Part shown: positions 17,176 through 25,722 of the stretch, piece by piece
Layout: every line of letters begins with the position of its first letter
Numbering within the stretch: position 1 is the first letter of the stretch
Assembly (NCBI RefSeq): GCF_026015885.1
Contig: NZ_JAPDUG010000002.1
Span: forward strand, 124,001 to 188,000
From: Halocynthiibacter sp. SDUM655004
GTDB taxonomy: Bacteria > Pseudomonadota > Alphaproteobacteria > Rhodobacterales > Rhodobacteraceae
Direction: 5' to 3'
Length of the DNA stretch: 64,000 nucleotides
Translations under genes and position numbers: made by a program
Notes under the pieces: model-generated
What the model was told of the DNA's origin: nothing
The model's database searches: none
What the model saw: the letters and a program-made list of their open reading frames with translations, nothing else

Positions 17176-17552
17176 CTCTCGATTTCATTGAGTGTGTATC
17201 AGCTGGTGGAGCGTAAGAACTCCATCGGCTTCTCACATTTTTCAGTGATAGAATTGCTTGAGACGGCAAAATCAGGTGCGAAGAAGAACCAAAGCGCATC
17301 TTGGACGCGTTACTCGGATATTTAGCAAAAATGAACAGTAGAAAATGTTTCATTGCCTCTAGTGTTCTCAAAAAATTTTCTTCGTGCAAAGTACCCAAAG
17401 GCTCATATTGCTCCAGCGTCCTTAGCTCATGTTTCCGATCCATTTCTCATTCAGAGAGCCGCAAGAAACTTAGAGTAGAGCCATGCTGCTGTTTTGCGCA
17501 GATAAAGGAGCAGCCTCTTTAGGGCCCCAACGAACTGAAGAAAAAAGAAAGG
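17176..17552. other. Gene-free stretch before tRNA-Ser
   Basis: No protein family or repeat is recognised in this AT-richer segment. Together with the two pseudogenes before it, it looks like an eroding region. The 3' flank of the tRNA gene faces it, but no copy of the tRNA 3' end that would mark an integration site was seen. Confidence 0.4.
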
Positions 17553-17642
17553 TGGCGGACAGACAGGGATTCGAACCCTGGAGACGGTCTCCCGCCTACA
17601 CACTTTCCAGGCGTGCGCCTTCGACCACTCGGCCACCTGTCC
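17553..17642 (-). tRNA. tRNA-Ser (anticodon GGA)
   Basis: 90 nucleotides including an encoded CCA. Acceptor GGACAGG pairs with TCTGTCC (one G-U), anticodon loop CTGGAAA gives GGA, a long class II variable arm (GGCGGGAGACCGTC) and T-arm CAGGGTTCGAATCCCTG are all visible. Reads UCC/UCU codons. Confidence 0.96.
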
Positions 17643-17766
17643 GTAGCGCGGGTTTTAGTGCGGGAGCTTCAGGGTTGCAAGGGAAAATCTTGGGGATTCA
17701 CAAGGAAAATTGGCCCGCGCTGTTCTGACCTTGAAAGAACAGGAAAACGAGCACAATTTCGGGCCT

Positions 17767-18489
17767 TTAGGCTTCCAATAGAAGATTTACGCGACGATTG
17801 GTTTTGCCCTTTTTCTCGACTTTGCCGAAGTGAACGCGCCCGATTTCACTTGTGCGGGCAACATGGGTTCCGCCGCAAGGTTGCAAATCGATCATGTCCT
17901 TGCCTTCCCCGATTGCCACAAGGCGAATGCGACCCGATCCGCGCGGCGGCTGCACGCGGAGTGTTTTGACGAGGCCGGGGCTGGCATCAAGTTCTTCGTC
18001 GGTAATCCACGTTTCGCGAATGGGAAGGTCACGGTCAATCAGCCCGTTTATCCCCTCTTCCAACGCATCTCGGTTCTCTAAAGGTTCGGGCATGTTGAAA
18101 TCCAGCCGACCCTTTTCAGCCCCAACAGCCCCTCCGGTTACGGGCAATGGAATAACCACCGAAAGCAAATGCAGCGCCGTATGTATACGCATGTGGCGGT
18201 ATCGACGCTCCCAGTCGAGCTTTTGGTCCAAATGGGTACCGATCGGTGGCATAGGGTTTGGCGCAGCGGGAACCAAAACAATCTGATCCCCCTCGCCTTT
18301 GATCGTTGTCGCGATCTCAAGCGACTGCCCGTTATTCCATGTCAGCACACCGGAATCGCCGGGCTGCCCGCCACCTGTGGGGTAAAACACGGTTTGATCC
18401 AAAATGATGCCGCCCTCATCTGTGTGGCCGAGCACCTTGCCCTTGGCTTCACGCTGATACGGGTCGGAACGAAATAGCATCTCCGTCAT
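17767..18489 (-). CDS. Alanyl-tRNA editing protein (AlaX type)
   Basis: 240-residue free-standing homologue of the alanyl-tRNA synthetase editing domain, which hydrolyses Ser-tRNA(Ala) or Gly-tRNA(Ala). Zinc-binding motifs: HTALH at H103/H107 and CGGTH at C205/H209. The N-terminal TVFYPTGGGQPGDSG is the AlaRS-like glycine-rich strand. Its start overlaps the end of the upstream MscS gene by four bases (ATGA), so the two are co-translated. Located beside tRNA-Ser, which is probably coincidence. Confidence 0.93.
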   Translation of the reverse strand: MTEMLFRSDPYQREAKGKVLGHTDEGGIILDQTVFYPTGGGQPGDSGVLTWNNGQSLEIATTIKGEGDQIVLVPAAPNPMPPIGTHLDQKLDWERRYRHMRIHTALHLLSVVIPLPVTGGAVGAEKGRLDFNMPEPLENRDALEEGINGLIDRDLPIRETWITDEELDASPGLVKTLRVQPPRGSGRIRLVAIGEGKDMIDLQPCGGTHVARTSEIGRVHFGKVEKKGKTNRRVNLLLEA

Positions 18490-21035
18490 GCAGAGTCCTC
18501 TGATGGAGTTTTAGGCGATGGTTGTGCGGTTGGCCTTGACGTGGGGCGTAGCGCCTCTGGGTTGCGCAGCCAAATGTCGCGCTGTGCGAATGGAATCTCG
18601 ATGCCCTCCGCAGCGAAACGCTTAAGAATTTCATGGTTCATCTCGGAGGCAACCGCCAGCTTCCAGTTCACATCACGTAGGATTGCGCGAATTTCGAAAT
18701 CTATGCTGTCTGCGCCAAACCGTACAAGGAGCGCGGATGGCTCTGGTGCCGCAAGAACCATTGGATGCCCCTTGGCCACTTCCAGCAGGATTTCTTGCAC
18801 GCGCTCCGCATCAGACCCATAAGCCGCTCCGACAGGAAGGACCAGCCGACCAACAGAGTTACCACGGGTCCAGTTTGTGACGACGCCAGACACAAGATCG
18901 CCATTTGGGATAATCACATCGGTGCGGTCAAAGGTTTCAATGCGAGTGGAGCGCACGGAAATGTCGCGCACATACCCCATTTGCCCACCGACATCGATCC
19001 AGTCCCCTTCTGAGATTGGTCGTTCCACCAAAAGAATAATGCCTGATACAAAGTTTGAGACGATGTTTTGCAGGCCAAAGCCAATGCCAAGCGAGAGCGC
19101 ACCCGCGACAAATGCGAGCGACGTCAAATCAATTCCCGCAGACATAACAGCAACGAGGCCAGCAAGGAAAATTCCGACATATCCAACGCCCGCGACCAGA
19201 GCGTTCTGTCCGCCGATATCAAGGCGTGTTTTCGGCAAGATTGTCGTGCGCAGCGCTCCTTGCACCAGCCGCGTGATCATGAAGCCGATCGCAAAAATCA
19301 GCGCGAAGTAGAAAAATATCTCTGGCGAGATTTGAAGCCCGCCGATGGTTACGCCCTCGCGGATAGTTGTCCAAAGTTCAGAGAGCTGCGCAGCCCGCAC
19401 GCCCCAGATCAAAGCAAAGACCGGCAAGGAGGCCAAACAAACCAGAAAGGCGAACATCACCGGCAACAGCGCGTCGTTATGAGCGCCTGATTGCTTCGAC
19501 ACAGCGTCATAAACTTCGTTAACCACGCGGAACAGCAAAGTCAGAACAGCGATCAAGCCAATCGACGGGATCATCGGGAACACCAGCGCAACCGATGCGG
19601 TATAGTATCCAGCGGCGGCCAGAACCGGACCGACAATAGAAATCGCCATAACGATACGGCAGATGAACTTCAGAATCTTGTCGCGGAATGCGGTCTGCTG
19701 CTCTTGGTCTTCAAGTCGATTTAGTGAGATTGCCTTAACCACGACATGTGCGAAACGATACGCCAGCAAACCAGTTGCCACGATCAGCGGGAACAGAATG
19801 ACAGCGCGTGTGCCGATCTCCGGAATCTCAAATCGGAAAATCACGCGCGCAAATAGAAACAAACCATAGATCAGGCCAAGAAGTTCGAAATACAGCCGCG
19901 CCTCAAAGCGCCTGTCGCTAACAAGATCCGCAACGCCGATGCGATCATCCGCGCTTGGAAACAGCATATGCGCCAGCCAATGCGCCACATAGAAAGAGAT
20001 CGCAAGATACTGCAGCCCCTCGACCAACGCGGCGGCCCGTAATCGCACATATCCAGTTTCCGATATGGCCTCGAACACCAGCAGAAGCCCCGCGAGCGGC
20101 GCCATCGACGCAAGGAAGCTTAGAACAAATACGATAAGCCAGTGGCGCGACGATGCGACATCGGCATCGGATTTCGGCATGTAGGATCGCACGAGCTTTG
20201 AACCACGGAACAATAGCGCAAGCCCAAGAACCCCATACAAAATAATAAGATGAAAGTTCTCTTTGAAGTGATCATAACGCCGACGTTCGACCAAATCGCT
20301 TGAGACGACATCCTCGCGCTCAAAAGCAAAATTATAGAGTAATTCAAGCGCGCTGCCCCAATATGTCGGCAGCAGTGGCGACGGAGCAATCTCAGACAGC
20401 GCATCAACTTGCCGCTCGCGCATCAAGGCATCAATCTCGCGAATAAGCCCCGTGGCCTGTGCTAATGCCTCGTCGACGGCTTGATGTGGCAATCGTACAC
20501 GAGCGATCTCTTCTTCGAGCGCTTTGCGTTTCTCGGTAACAACATCGACTTCAGGAGTTTCCGGCGTGGGCTTTGCGATGGCGGCGAGTTGCGCCTCTAG
20601 TGTTCTCAGCCGCTCTTCGTTGCCAGGACGCCCAGTTAGAAACACCTCGCGCCACTGAGCAACCTCGCTCCGGAGTTCCTCGATCTCTTGATCAGTAGCC
20701 TCAGGGTTGCCTATTATCTCCTCGGCTTGCCGCGCTGTTATCTGCCAATCTCTGTAAACACCGGTGCCGACGATATCTTCTGCGTCGAGCAAATCCAGAT
20801 CAGCCATCGCAAGCAGGCTTCGAACCTGCTTGGCCTCGCCCTCAAGAGGGATACTTTCGCTTTCTCCAGTTACTTCGCTTGCGGCCTCGGCTTCATTTCC
20901 TTCGGCAGGCGCCTCTGCATCCTGCGTAAAACCGGCACCAGCCCACAGCAAAATGAACGCAGCACACAAGAGCGCCGCGCCCCAACGAAGCCAGTTAAGA
21001 GATTGGATGTGACGCTCCGAACCGGCTCGCTGCAT
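18486..21035 (-). CDS. Large MscS-family mechanosensitive channel
   Basis: 849 residues: signal-like N-terminus (WLRWGAALLCAAFILLWAGAGFTQDA), a long periplasmic coiled, Glu-rich region to about residue 230, then roughly ten membrane spans and the MscS pore and beta domain near residues 630-760 (LSLGIGFGLQNIVSNFVSGIILLVERPISEGDWIDV, RSTRIETFDRTDVIIPNGDLVSG). Organisation resembles MscK/YbdG-like long members of the family with a DUF3772-like front part. Releases solutes on hypo-osmotic shock. Tail is Pro/Ser/Thr rich. Next gene alaX overlaps by four bases. Confidence 0.9.
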   Translation of the reverse strand: MQRAGSERHIQSLNWLRWGAALLCAAFILLWAGAGFTQDAEAPAEGNEAEAASEVTGESESIPLEGEAKQVRSLLAMADLDLLDAEDIVGTGVYRDWQITARQAEEIIGNPEATDQEIEELRSEVAQWREVFLTGRPGNEERLRTLEAQLAAIAKPTPETPEVDVVTEKRKALEEEIARVRLPHQAVDEALAQATGLIREIDALMRERQVDALSEIAPSPLLPTYWGSALELLYNFAFEREDVVSSDLVERRRYDHFKENFHLIILYGVLGLALLFRGSKLVRSYMPKSDADVASSRHWLIVFVLSFLASMAPLAGLLLVFEAISETGYVRLRAAALVEGLQYLAISFYVAHWLAHMLFPSADDRIGVADLVSDRRFEARLYFELLGLIYGLFLFARVIFRFEIPEIGTRAVILFPLIVATGLLAYRFAHVVVKAISLNRLEDQEQQTAFRDKILKFICRIVMAISIVGPVLAAAGYYTASVALVFPMIPSIGLIAVLTLLFRVVNEVYDAVSKQSGAHNDALLPVMFAFLVCLASLPVFALIWGVRAAQLSELWTTIREGVTIGGLQISPEIFFYFALIFAIGFMITRLVQGALRTTILPKTRLDIGGQNALVAGVGYVGIFLAGLVAVMSAGIDLTSLAFVAGALSLGIGFGLQNIVSNFVSGIILLVERPISEGDWIDVGGQMGYVRDISVRSTRIETFDRTDVIIPNGDLVSGVVTNWTRGNSVGRLVLPVGAAYGSDAERVQEILLEVAKGHPMVLAAPEPSALLVRFGADSIDFEIRAILRDVNWKLAVASEMNHEILKRFAAEGIEIPFAQRDIWLRNPEALRPTSRPTAQPSPKTPSEDSA

Positions 21036-21038
21036 ATC

Positions 21039-22076
21039 TTAGTCCTCGAATACTCCGGGGATCGAGCGCGGAGCTTGATCAAGCCAGTTTGGAACAGGAA
21101 GCCCCTTGTCTTTCAGGAACGCCGGATTGAACAGCTTACTCTGATAACGCGTGCCGTAGTCGCACAGGATCGTTACGATCGTATGGCCCGGTCCAAGTTC
21201 CTTTGCCAGACGCACCGCACCCGCGACGTTGATACCAGAAGATCCACCAAGGCAAATTCCTTCTTCTTCCAGAAGGTCAAATACATAAGGCAGAGCTTCG
21301 GAATCAGGGATTTGGTAAGCGTGATCAACGGAAAGCCCCTCAAGGTTCGCTGTGATACGCCCCTGCCCGATACCTTCAGTGATCGACGTTCCTTCGGACT
21401 TCAACTCGCCGTTCTTATAGAAGTTATAGAGCGCTGCACCTTCCGGATCAGCGATCCCGATTTTCACGTCCGCTTTTTTCTCTCGAAGCCCCATAGCCAC
21501 GCCCGCAAGCGTTCCGCCTGATCCAACTGCGCAGATAAACCCGTCAACATTGCCCTTTGTCTGCTCCCAGATTTCAGGCGCAGTTGTCTCATAGTGGGAT
21601 TGACGGTTTGCGACGTTATCAAACTGGTTCGCCCAGATCGCGCCGTTGGGCTCGCTTTTGGCCAATTCTTCGGCCAAACGCTGGCTGTAACGCACGTAGT
21701 TATTCGGGTTTTTATAAGGCGCAGCAGGCACTTGCACCAGCTCGGCCCCTGCGAGGCGGATCATGTCTTTCTTTTCCTGACTTTGCGTTTCAGGAATGAC
21801 AATCACGGTTTTAAACCCCATCGACGCGCCCACAAGCGCAAGGCCAATACCGGTATTACCCGCAGTCCCCTCGACGATCGTACCGCCCGGTTTCAGAGCA
21901 CCGGATTCAATCGCCGCACGAATGATATAAAGCGCAGCGCGATCCTTGACCGACTGGCCCGGATTCATGAATTCGGCCTTACCCAAAATCTCGCAACCAG
22001 TGGCGTCGGAGACAGAGTTCAGGCGCACCATCGGGGTGTTGCCGATCAATTCCGGCAGGTCTTTACAAACGCGCAT
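21039..22076 (-). CDS. cysK: Cysteine synthase A family protein
   Basis: PLP-dependent O-acetylserine sulfhydrylase, 345 residues from the chosen ATG preceded by AAAGGG; a longer start 16 codons upstream lacks family similarity. PLP Lys is K44 in NPGQSVKDRAA; TAGNTG and AVGSGGTLAG are the substrate and phosphate loops. Follows trgB by about 50 bases in the same direction. In Rhodobacter sphaeroides cysK next to trgAB contributes to tellurite resistance, probably through cysteine/thiol supply, and the same order is seen here. Confidence 0.93.
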   Translation of the reverse strand: MRVCKDLPELIGNTPMVRLNSVSDATGCEILGKAEFMNPGQSVKDRAALYIIRAAIESGALKPGGTIVEGTAGNTGIGLALVGASMGFKTVIVIPETQSQEKKDMIRLAGAELVQVPAAPYKNPNNYVRYSQRLAEELAKSEPNGAIWANQFDNVANRQSHYETTAPEIWEQTKGNVDGFICAVGSGGTLAGVAMGLREKKADVKIGIADPEGAALYNFYKNGELKSEGTSITEGIGQGRITANLEGLSVDHAYQIPDSEALPYVFDLLEEEGICLGGSSGINVAGAVRLAKELGPGHTIVTILCDYGTRYQSKLFNPAFLKDKGLPVPNWLDQAPRSIPGVFED

Positions 22077-22130
22077 TTCAAGCCCTTTTTCTAAGATGTT
22101 GGCACTGTTTAGGATGCAGCGCAACGGAAC

Positions 22131-23255
22131 TCAAGCGCCAGCGTTGGCCAGCATACGAAGTCGTGAGCGGTTTTGAGCCAGCCACAACGCCGAAAGTACC
22201 AACGGCCCATTGGCATTCCGCCCACCAGAAACCAGTGACATAAGCGCCTCAAACGAGAGAACATGGCTTTTGATGTCTTCCCCCTCCTCGGCAACACCGG
22301 AGATTCCGGCGATACTATCAGGCAGGTCGGCGATCCCCACATAGCTGGTGAGATACTCGCTCGTCCCGCCCGGAGACGGGTAGTAACGGCTGATGAACTC
22401 CAACCGCGCAAACGAGACGCCAGCTTCTTCCTGTGCTTCTCGGTGAGCGGTGTCTTCTGGTGTTTCGCCCGGGTCCATACGTCCGGCAATTGGCTCCAGA
22501 CTTAGCGAATACCGGTCTCCTCGTGCAAATATCCCCGCTCGGAATTGCTCGATCAGTAACACCTTATCCCGCTGCGGATCATACGGCAGGACCGTAACAG
22601 CATCCGCCATCAGAAACACGGCGCGTTCTACTTCTAGTTCGCGCTGCCCGTCAAAGCTGGTGTGAGACAGCACAAGATCATCAACTGCAAAGAACCGATC
22701 ATATCCGCGTGACTGCTTCTTCACAGCCGCGACCGGACGTGCAGCGCCTGCCCCTTCTCGTTCCACTTCAGCCATGGCGCGCAATTTCGAGGCTGCGCGA
22801 ATGCGGATCGGCCCGAACCGTGCGCCAACCTCTTCTGGCGCTTCCTTGCCAAATCGCGACATGACCTCACTGGCGGCCTCGAGGGCGATTGCCCCCCACC
22901 GCGTGGACCAAGCCTCAAGGTCCCAAACCGCATCACTTTCTGGCTCTTTGAGCGGACGAAACACGTCTGCGATTTCGCCATTCGCGAGCGTCACACTCTC
23001 GAGCGCGTAGCCAAAACAAGCTTCGTAGAAGGCCAATCGATCACGTACGCCAGTGTCGGCGCTCCGCAAGCAAAGGCCCTCGGCGCGCTCGCCCTTGGCA
23101 TGTACCAAACAGGGATAATCTGCTCCGGCAACAGTATTGATTGCATGATCTTCTAGGGTCGCGGCACCAAGGCTTGTTGTTAGATCACGCCCCGCAACAA
23201 GGTTGAGCAATGGCAGGTAACGCAATGTACCAAAAAGAAAAATCGCATCAGACAT
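22131..23255 (-). CDS. trgB: TrgB-like NUDIX hydrolase with N-terminal AIG2/GGCT-like domain
   Basis: 374 residues with two domains. Residues 1-150 have the gamma-glutamylcyclotransferase-like fold (FLFGTLRYLPLLNLVAGR), and the C-terminal half is a NUDIX domain with the complete box GRMDPGETPEDTAHREAQEEAGV around residue 270, of the ADP-ribose pyrophosphatase type. This architecture and the neighbours identify TrgB of the Rhodobacter tellurite resistance locus. The biochemical role in resistance is not established. The start codon lies just after a terminator-like hairpin in the gap to trgA. Confidence 0.88.
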   Translation of the reverse strand: MSDAIFLFGTLRYLPLLNLVAGRDLTTSLGAATLEDHAINTVAGADYPCLVHAKGERAEGLCLRSADTGVRDRLAFYEACFGYALESVTLANGEIADVFRPLKEPESDAVWDLEAWSTRWGAIALEAASEVMSRFGKEAPEEVGARFGPIRIRAASKLRAMAEVEREGAGAARPVAAVKKQSRGYDRFFAVDDLVLSHTSFDGQRELEVERAVFLMADAVTVLPYDPQRDKVLLIEQFRAGIFARGDRYSLSLEPIAGRMDPGETPEDTAHREAQEEAGVSFARLEFISRYYPSPGGTSEYLTSYVGIADLPDSIAGISGVAEEGEDIKSHVLSFEALMSLVSGGRNANGPLVLSALWLAQNRSRLRMLANAGA

Positions 23256-23256
23256 A

Positions 23257-23285
23257 AATAAAACGGCCTTATCACTCCGGCCGCT
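23257..23285 (-). promoter_or_regulatory. Terminator-like hairpin between trgA and trgB
   Basis: On the minus strand CGGCC-N10-GGCCG is followed by TTTTATTT and then directly by the trgB ATG. The only Shine-Dalgarno-like bases (GGAG, AAGG) lie in or beside the hairpin, so it may both end part of the trgA transcripts and limit trgB translation. Confidence 0.5.
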
Positions 23286-23306
23286 TTCAGCATGAAAACC
23301 GCTGGC

Positions 23307-23747
23307 TTAGTTCCAGCGGCGGCTTGCCCATTCGACCATATAGCCAGCGGCACAACCGCCAACCAGAAGCGTAATAAACACCGCAGGCGTTGCAAGGTAA
23401 AGCGCCATTTCACCGTAGATTTTTGCCATCTCGACAAGCGCATCCATCGGGCCATCATATCGGCCTCGCATAGAGGTCATGATCATCTCGTATCCGGATT
23501 GAAAGAAGAGGCAGGTAAGAACCGCCGCCACCATGGCCGTGAACCCGTTTCCGAGCGCAGCAGAGTAGCCGATCCGTTGCCGAACGCCAGCCACGCGCCA
23601 TGCAACGATACCTGCAAGAATCGCGTTCACCTCTGATAGTTTGCCTGCGTTCATTCCTTCCGGCAGTTCAAACTTCACCAATTCAGACGCAAACCACGCA
23701 ACCGCTGCAAACGTCACAAAGGCCATAACTCGAGACATCGAGAGCAT
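23307..23747 (-). CDS. trgA: TrgA-like tellurite resistance membrane protein
   Basis: 146 residues with four hydrophobic segments: VMAFVTFAAVAWFASELV, the middle SEVNAILAGIVAWRVAG, GFTAMVAAVLTCLFFQSGY and TPAVFITLLVGGCAAGYMVEWASRR. The pattern of GKLSEVNAILAGIVAWRVAG matches the TrgA family found with TrgB in Rhodobacterales. ATG chosen because AGGGG lies six bases upstream; the Met seven codons earlier overlaps that site. First gene of trgA-trgB-cysK. Molecular function unknown. Confidence 0.82.
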   Translation of the reverse strand: MLSMSRVMAFVTFAAVAWFASELVKFELPEGMNAGKLSEVNAILAGIVAWRVAGVRQRIGYSAALGNGFTAMVAAVLTCLFFQSGYEMIMTSMRGRYDGPMDALVEMAKIYGEMALYLATPAVFITLLVGGCAAGYMVEWASRRWN

Positions 23748-23875
23748 GAAACACCCCTTTTTTGTCATGGGTACGGGGGTTTACTCCGTGGAGCAACGGA
23801 TTTCACGCCTACATGCGGTTTTCCCTACGCAGGGTTGCACGCGCACAACGTTCGGGTGTGGCGCTAAAGCTCAAA

Positions 23876-24865
23876 TCACGCACGCACATCCACAACAACG
23901 CGTCCTTTGACCTGCCCCTTCAGGATATCGCGGCCAAGTTGAGGAAGGTCTTCGAGCGTCGCGGGAACGATCATGTCGTCAAGCTTGTCTTTTGGAAGAA
24001 ATTCAGCAAGCGCATTCCATGCTTTCACCCTGTTTTCAAAGGGTTGCATGACACTATCAATCCCAAGCAAGTTCACCCCACGCAGGATAAACGGCAAAAC
24101 AGTCGCCGGCAATTGCGGTCCTCCGGCAAGCCCAACCGCCGCGACCGAAGCGCCATATTGCATTTGACCAAACACCCGCGCCAGCATATCGCCGCCAACG
24201 GCATCAATGCACCCTGCCCATGTTTCTGACTCTAATGGCCGCTTAACAGTTTCGGCAATCGCTTCACGCGGGACAATTTCTGTGGCGCCAAGCCCTCGCA
24301 GGTATGGCTCGGTTTCTGGCCGCCCAGTCACTGCGGCAACTTCATATCCTTTATTTGCCAAGATCGCTGTTGCAACGGAGCCAACACCGCCTGCCGCTCC
24401 CGTAACAAGAACCTTGCCCTTGTTTGGCGTAAGCCCGTGCTCTTCGAGCGCGACAGTCGCCAGCATTGCGGTCAATCCCGCAGTTCCGATCGCCATGGCT
24501 TGCCGCGTTGTGAGCCCATCCGGCAATGGAACCAACCAATCCGCCTTCACACGAGCCTTTTCAGCATAACCGCCCCAATGAACCTCTCCTACGCGCCAAC
24601 CAGTCAGAACAACCTTGTCGCCAACCGAATACCGCTCATCACTGCTTTCCGCGACTGTTCCTGCAAAATCAATACCCGGAACATGCGGATAATTTCGGAC
24701 CAGCCCGCCTCCGCTCCCAAGACATAACCCGTCTTTATAATTCACAGTGGAATAGTCCACATCAACGAGGACATCACCGTCAGGAAGATCATCGACAGAG
24801 ATATTCTTTACACCCGCGTGTGTTTTTCCCTCATCATCTTTCTCGACAACCAGCGCTCTAAACAT
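23876..24865 (-). CDS. acuI: Acrylyl-CoA reductase (NADPH), AcuI/YhdH family
   Basis: 329-residue medium-chain dehydrogenase/reductase. ATG follows AGGGAG; an upstream in-frame Met is ignored. Begins FRALVVEKDDEGK with DYSTVNYKDGLCL and VPGIDFAGTV (substrate domain), then the NADPH-binding VLVTGAAGGVGSVATAIL and GRPETEPYLRGLGA. No zinc ligands, as expected for the AcuI group. In marine Roseobacters this enzyme reduces acryloyl-CoA, toxic product of DMSP cleavage, to propionyl-CoA. No DMSP lyase gene is adjacent. Confidence 0.92.
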   Translation of the reverse strand: MFRALVVEKDDEGKTHAGVKNISVDDLPDGDVLVDVDYSTVNYKDGLCLGSGGGLVRNYPHVPGIDFAGTVAESSDERYSVGDKVVLTGWRVGEVHWGGYAEKARVKADWLVPLPDGLTTRQAMAIGTAGLTAMLATVALEEHGLTPNKGKVLVTGAAGGVGSVATAILANKGYEVAAVTGRPETEPYLRGLGATEIVPREAIAETVKRPLESETWAGCIDAVGGDMLARVFGQMQYGASVAAVGLAGGPQLPATVLPFILRGVNLLGIDSVMQPFENRVKAWNALAEFLPKDKLDDMIVPATLEDLPQLGRDILKGQVKGRVVVDVRA

Positions 24866-25029
24866 ATGAAAATACTCCCTGATTTCGGCAAACCACAGAT
24901 AATCTCCCGTTTGCCACTCCACCCTTTAAATCAACAAGACACCACGTTGGCGCATATTGCAAGAACAGCCGAACCAATGCGGGCAAGACCGGAAAATTGC
25001 GGCGATGATCCCTTGTAAGTTCCGCGCGC

Positions 25030-25365
25030 CGCGCCTAAGTTGAGGCTGTCCTTCGGGACTATGAACATAAACGCGCTCGTAATAAGCGGATCGGACCCGG
25101 GGGCGGTACCCGGCGACTCCACCAAATACCTTCATTTGAGGTCCATGGGGTCGAAATAGGATCGACGAACGTCTAAAGGGGTTTGCTTTGTTTCGGTGAG
25201 TTACCACCGTTATCGGTACATTTAAGCTAGTTGCAAATGACAACGACGCTCCGATGGCTCTGGCTGCTTAAGCAGTCCGAAAAGTCGAAACTTTAAGCCC
25301 TAGCGCATTGCTGCCCTAGGCGGGGTTCGCAGGTACCTGGCAACAGAAACCTGCACTTACCTTCC
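25030..25365 (+). ncRNA. ssrA: tmRNA, permuted two-piece form
   Basis: Gene order is permuted as in alphaproteobacteria. The acceptor piece comes first and ends CGACTCC-A-CCA at 25124. After a spacer of about 22 bases the coding piece begins GGGGTCG at 25147, pairing with CGACTCC (one G-U), and continues AAATAGGATCGACGAACG, the tmRNA D-loop region. The tag frame at 25233-25271 encodes ANDNDAPMALAA followed by TAA; with the alanine carried by the tmRNA the tag is AANDNDAPMALAA. Hairpin GCAGGT...ACCTGC near 25330-25353 belongs to the last structure. Outer ends are approximate. Confidence 0.93.
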
Positions 25366-25412
25366 CCAGTATTTCGGCATAAGTATGAAGCTCCATGTTT
25401 TAGGGTTTCCTT

Positions 25413-25631
25413 ATGCGCGCCTCTCTCCGCCAACACATCCTTCGCGTCTGCGACGAAAAAATCGCCCGTAAAGGCGATGATGTCGGCGTATCGTTTTATG
25501 CCTTCTTCAAGAACAAGAATGACAACCCCGCCCTTTTGATGGAAGCGGCGACATGGTGGATTGAGACCCATCAGCTTGATCACTTTGTCAATGCGGCAAA
25601 GATCAAAGAAATGGTCATGCGCGGCGATTGA
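25413..25631 (+). CDS. DUF6500 family small protein
   Basis: 72 residues, no membrane span or signal. It matches the short proteins now grouped as DUF6500, with the pattern RVCDEKIARKGDDVGVSFYAFFKNKNDNPALLMEAATWWI. A weak TAGGG ribosome site precedes the ATG. It lies just after ssrA and before chrA, with nothing to indicate function. Confidence 0.75.
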   Translation: MRASLRQHILRVCDEKIARKGDDVGVSFYAFFKNKNDNPALLMEAATWWIETHQLDHFVNAAKIKEMVMRGD

Positions 25632-25722
25632 ACTCTATCCGTTCAAAAGAATTGACCCAATATCGATAACCGCCTAACTCTCGACGCAACTAACACGCTG
25701 AAAACAAGCCTGAAAGTACGTC

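Noticed and set aside
20688-21521. Plus-strand frame of 277 codons
   Set aside because: Spans the antisense of the MscS N-terminus and cysK end; no domain.
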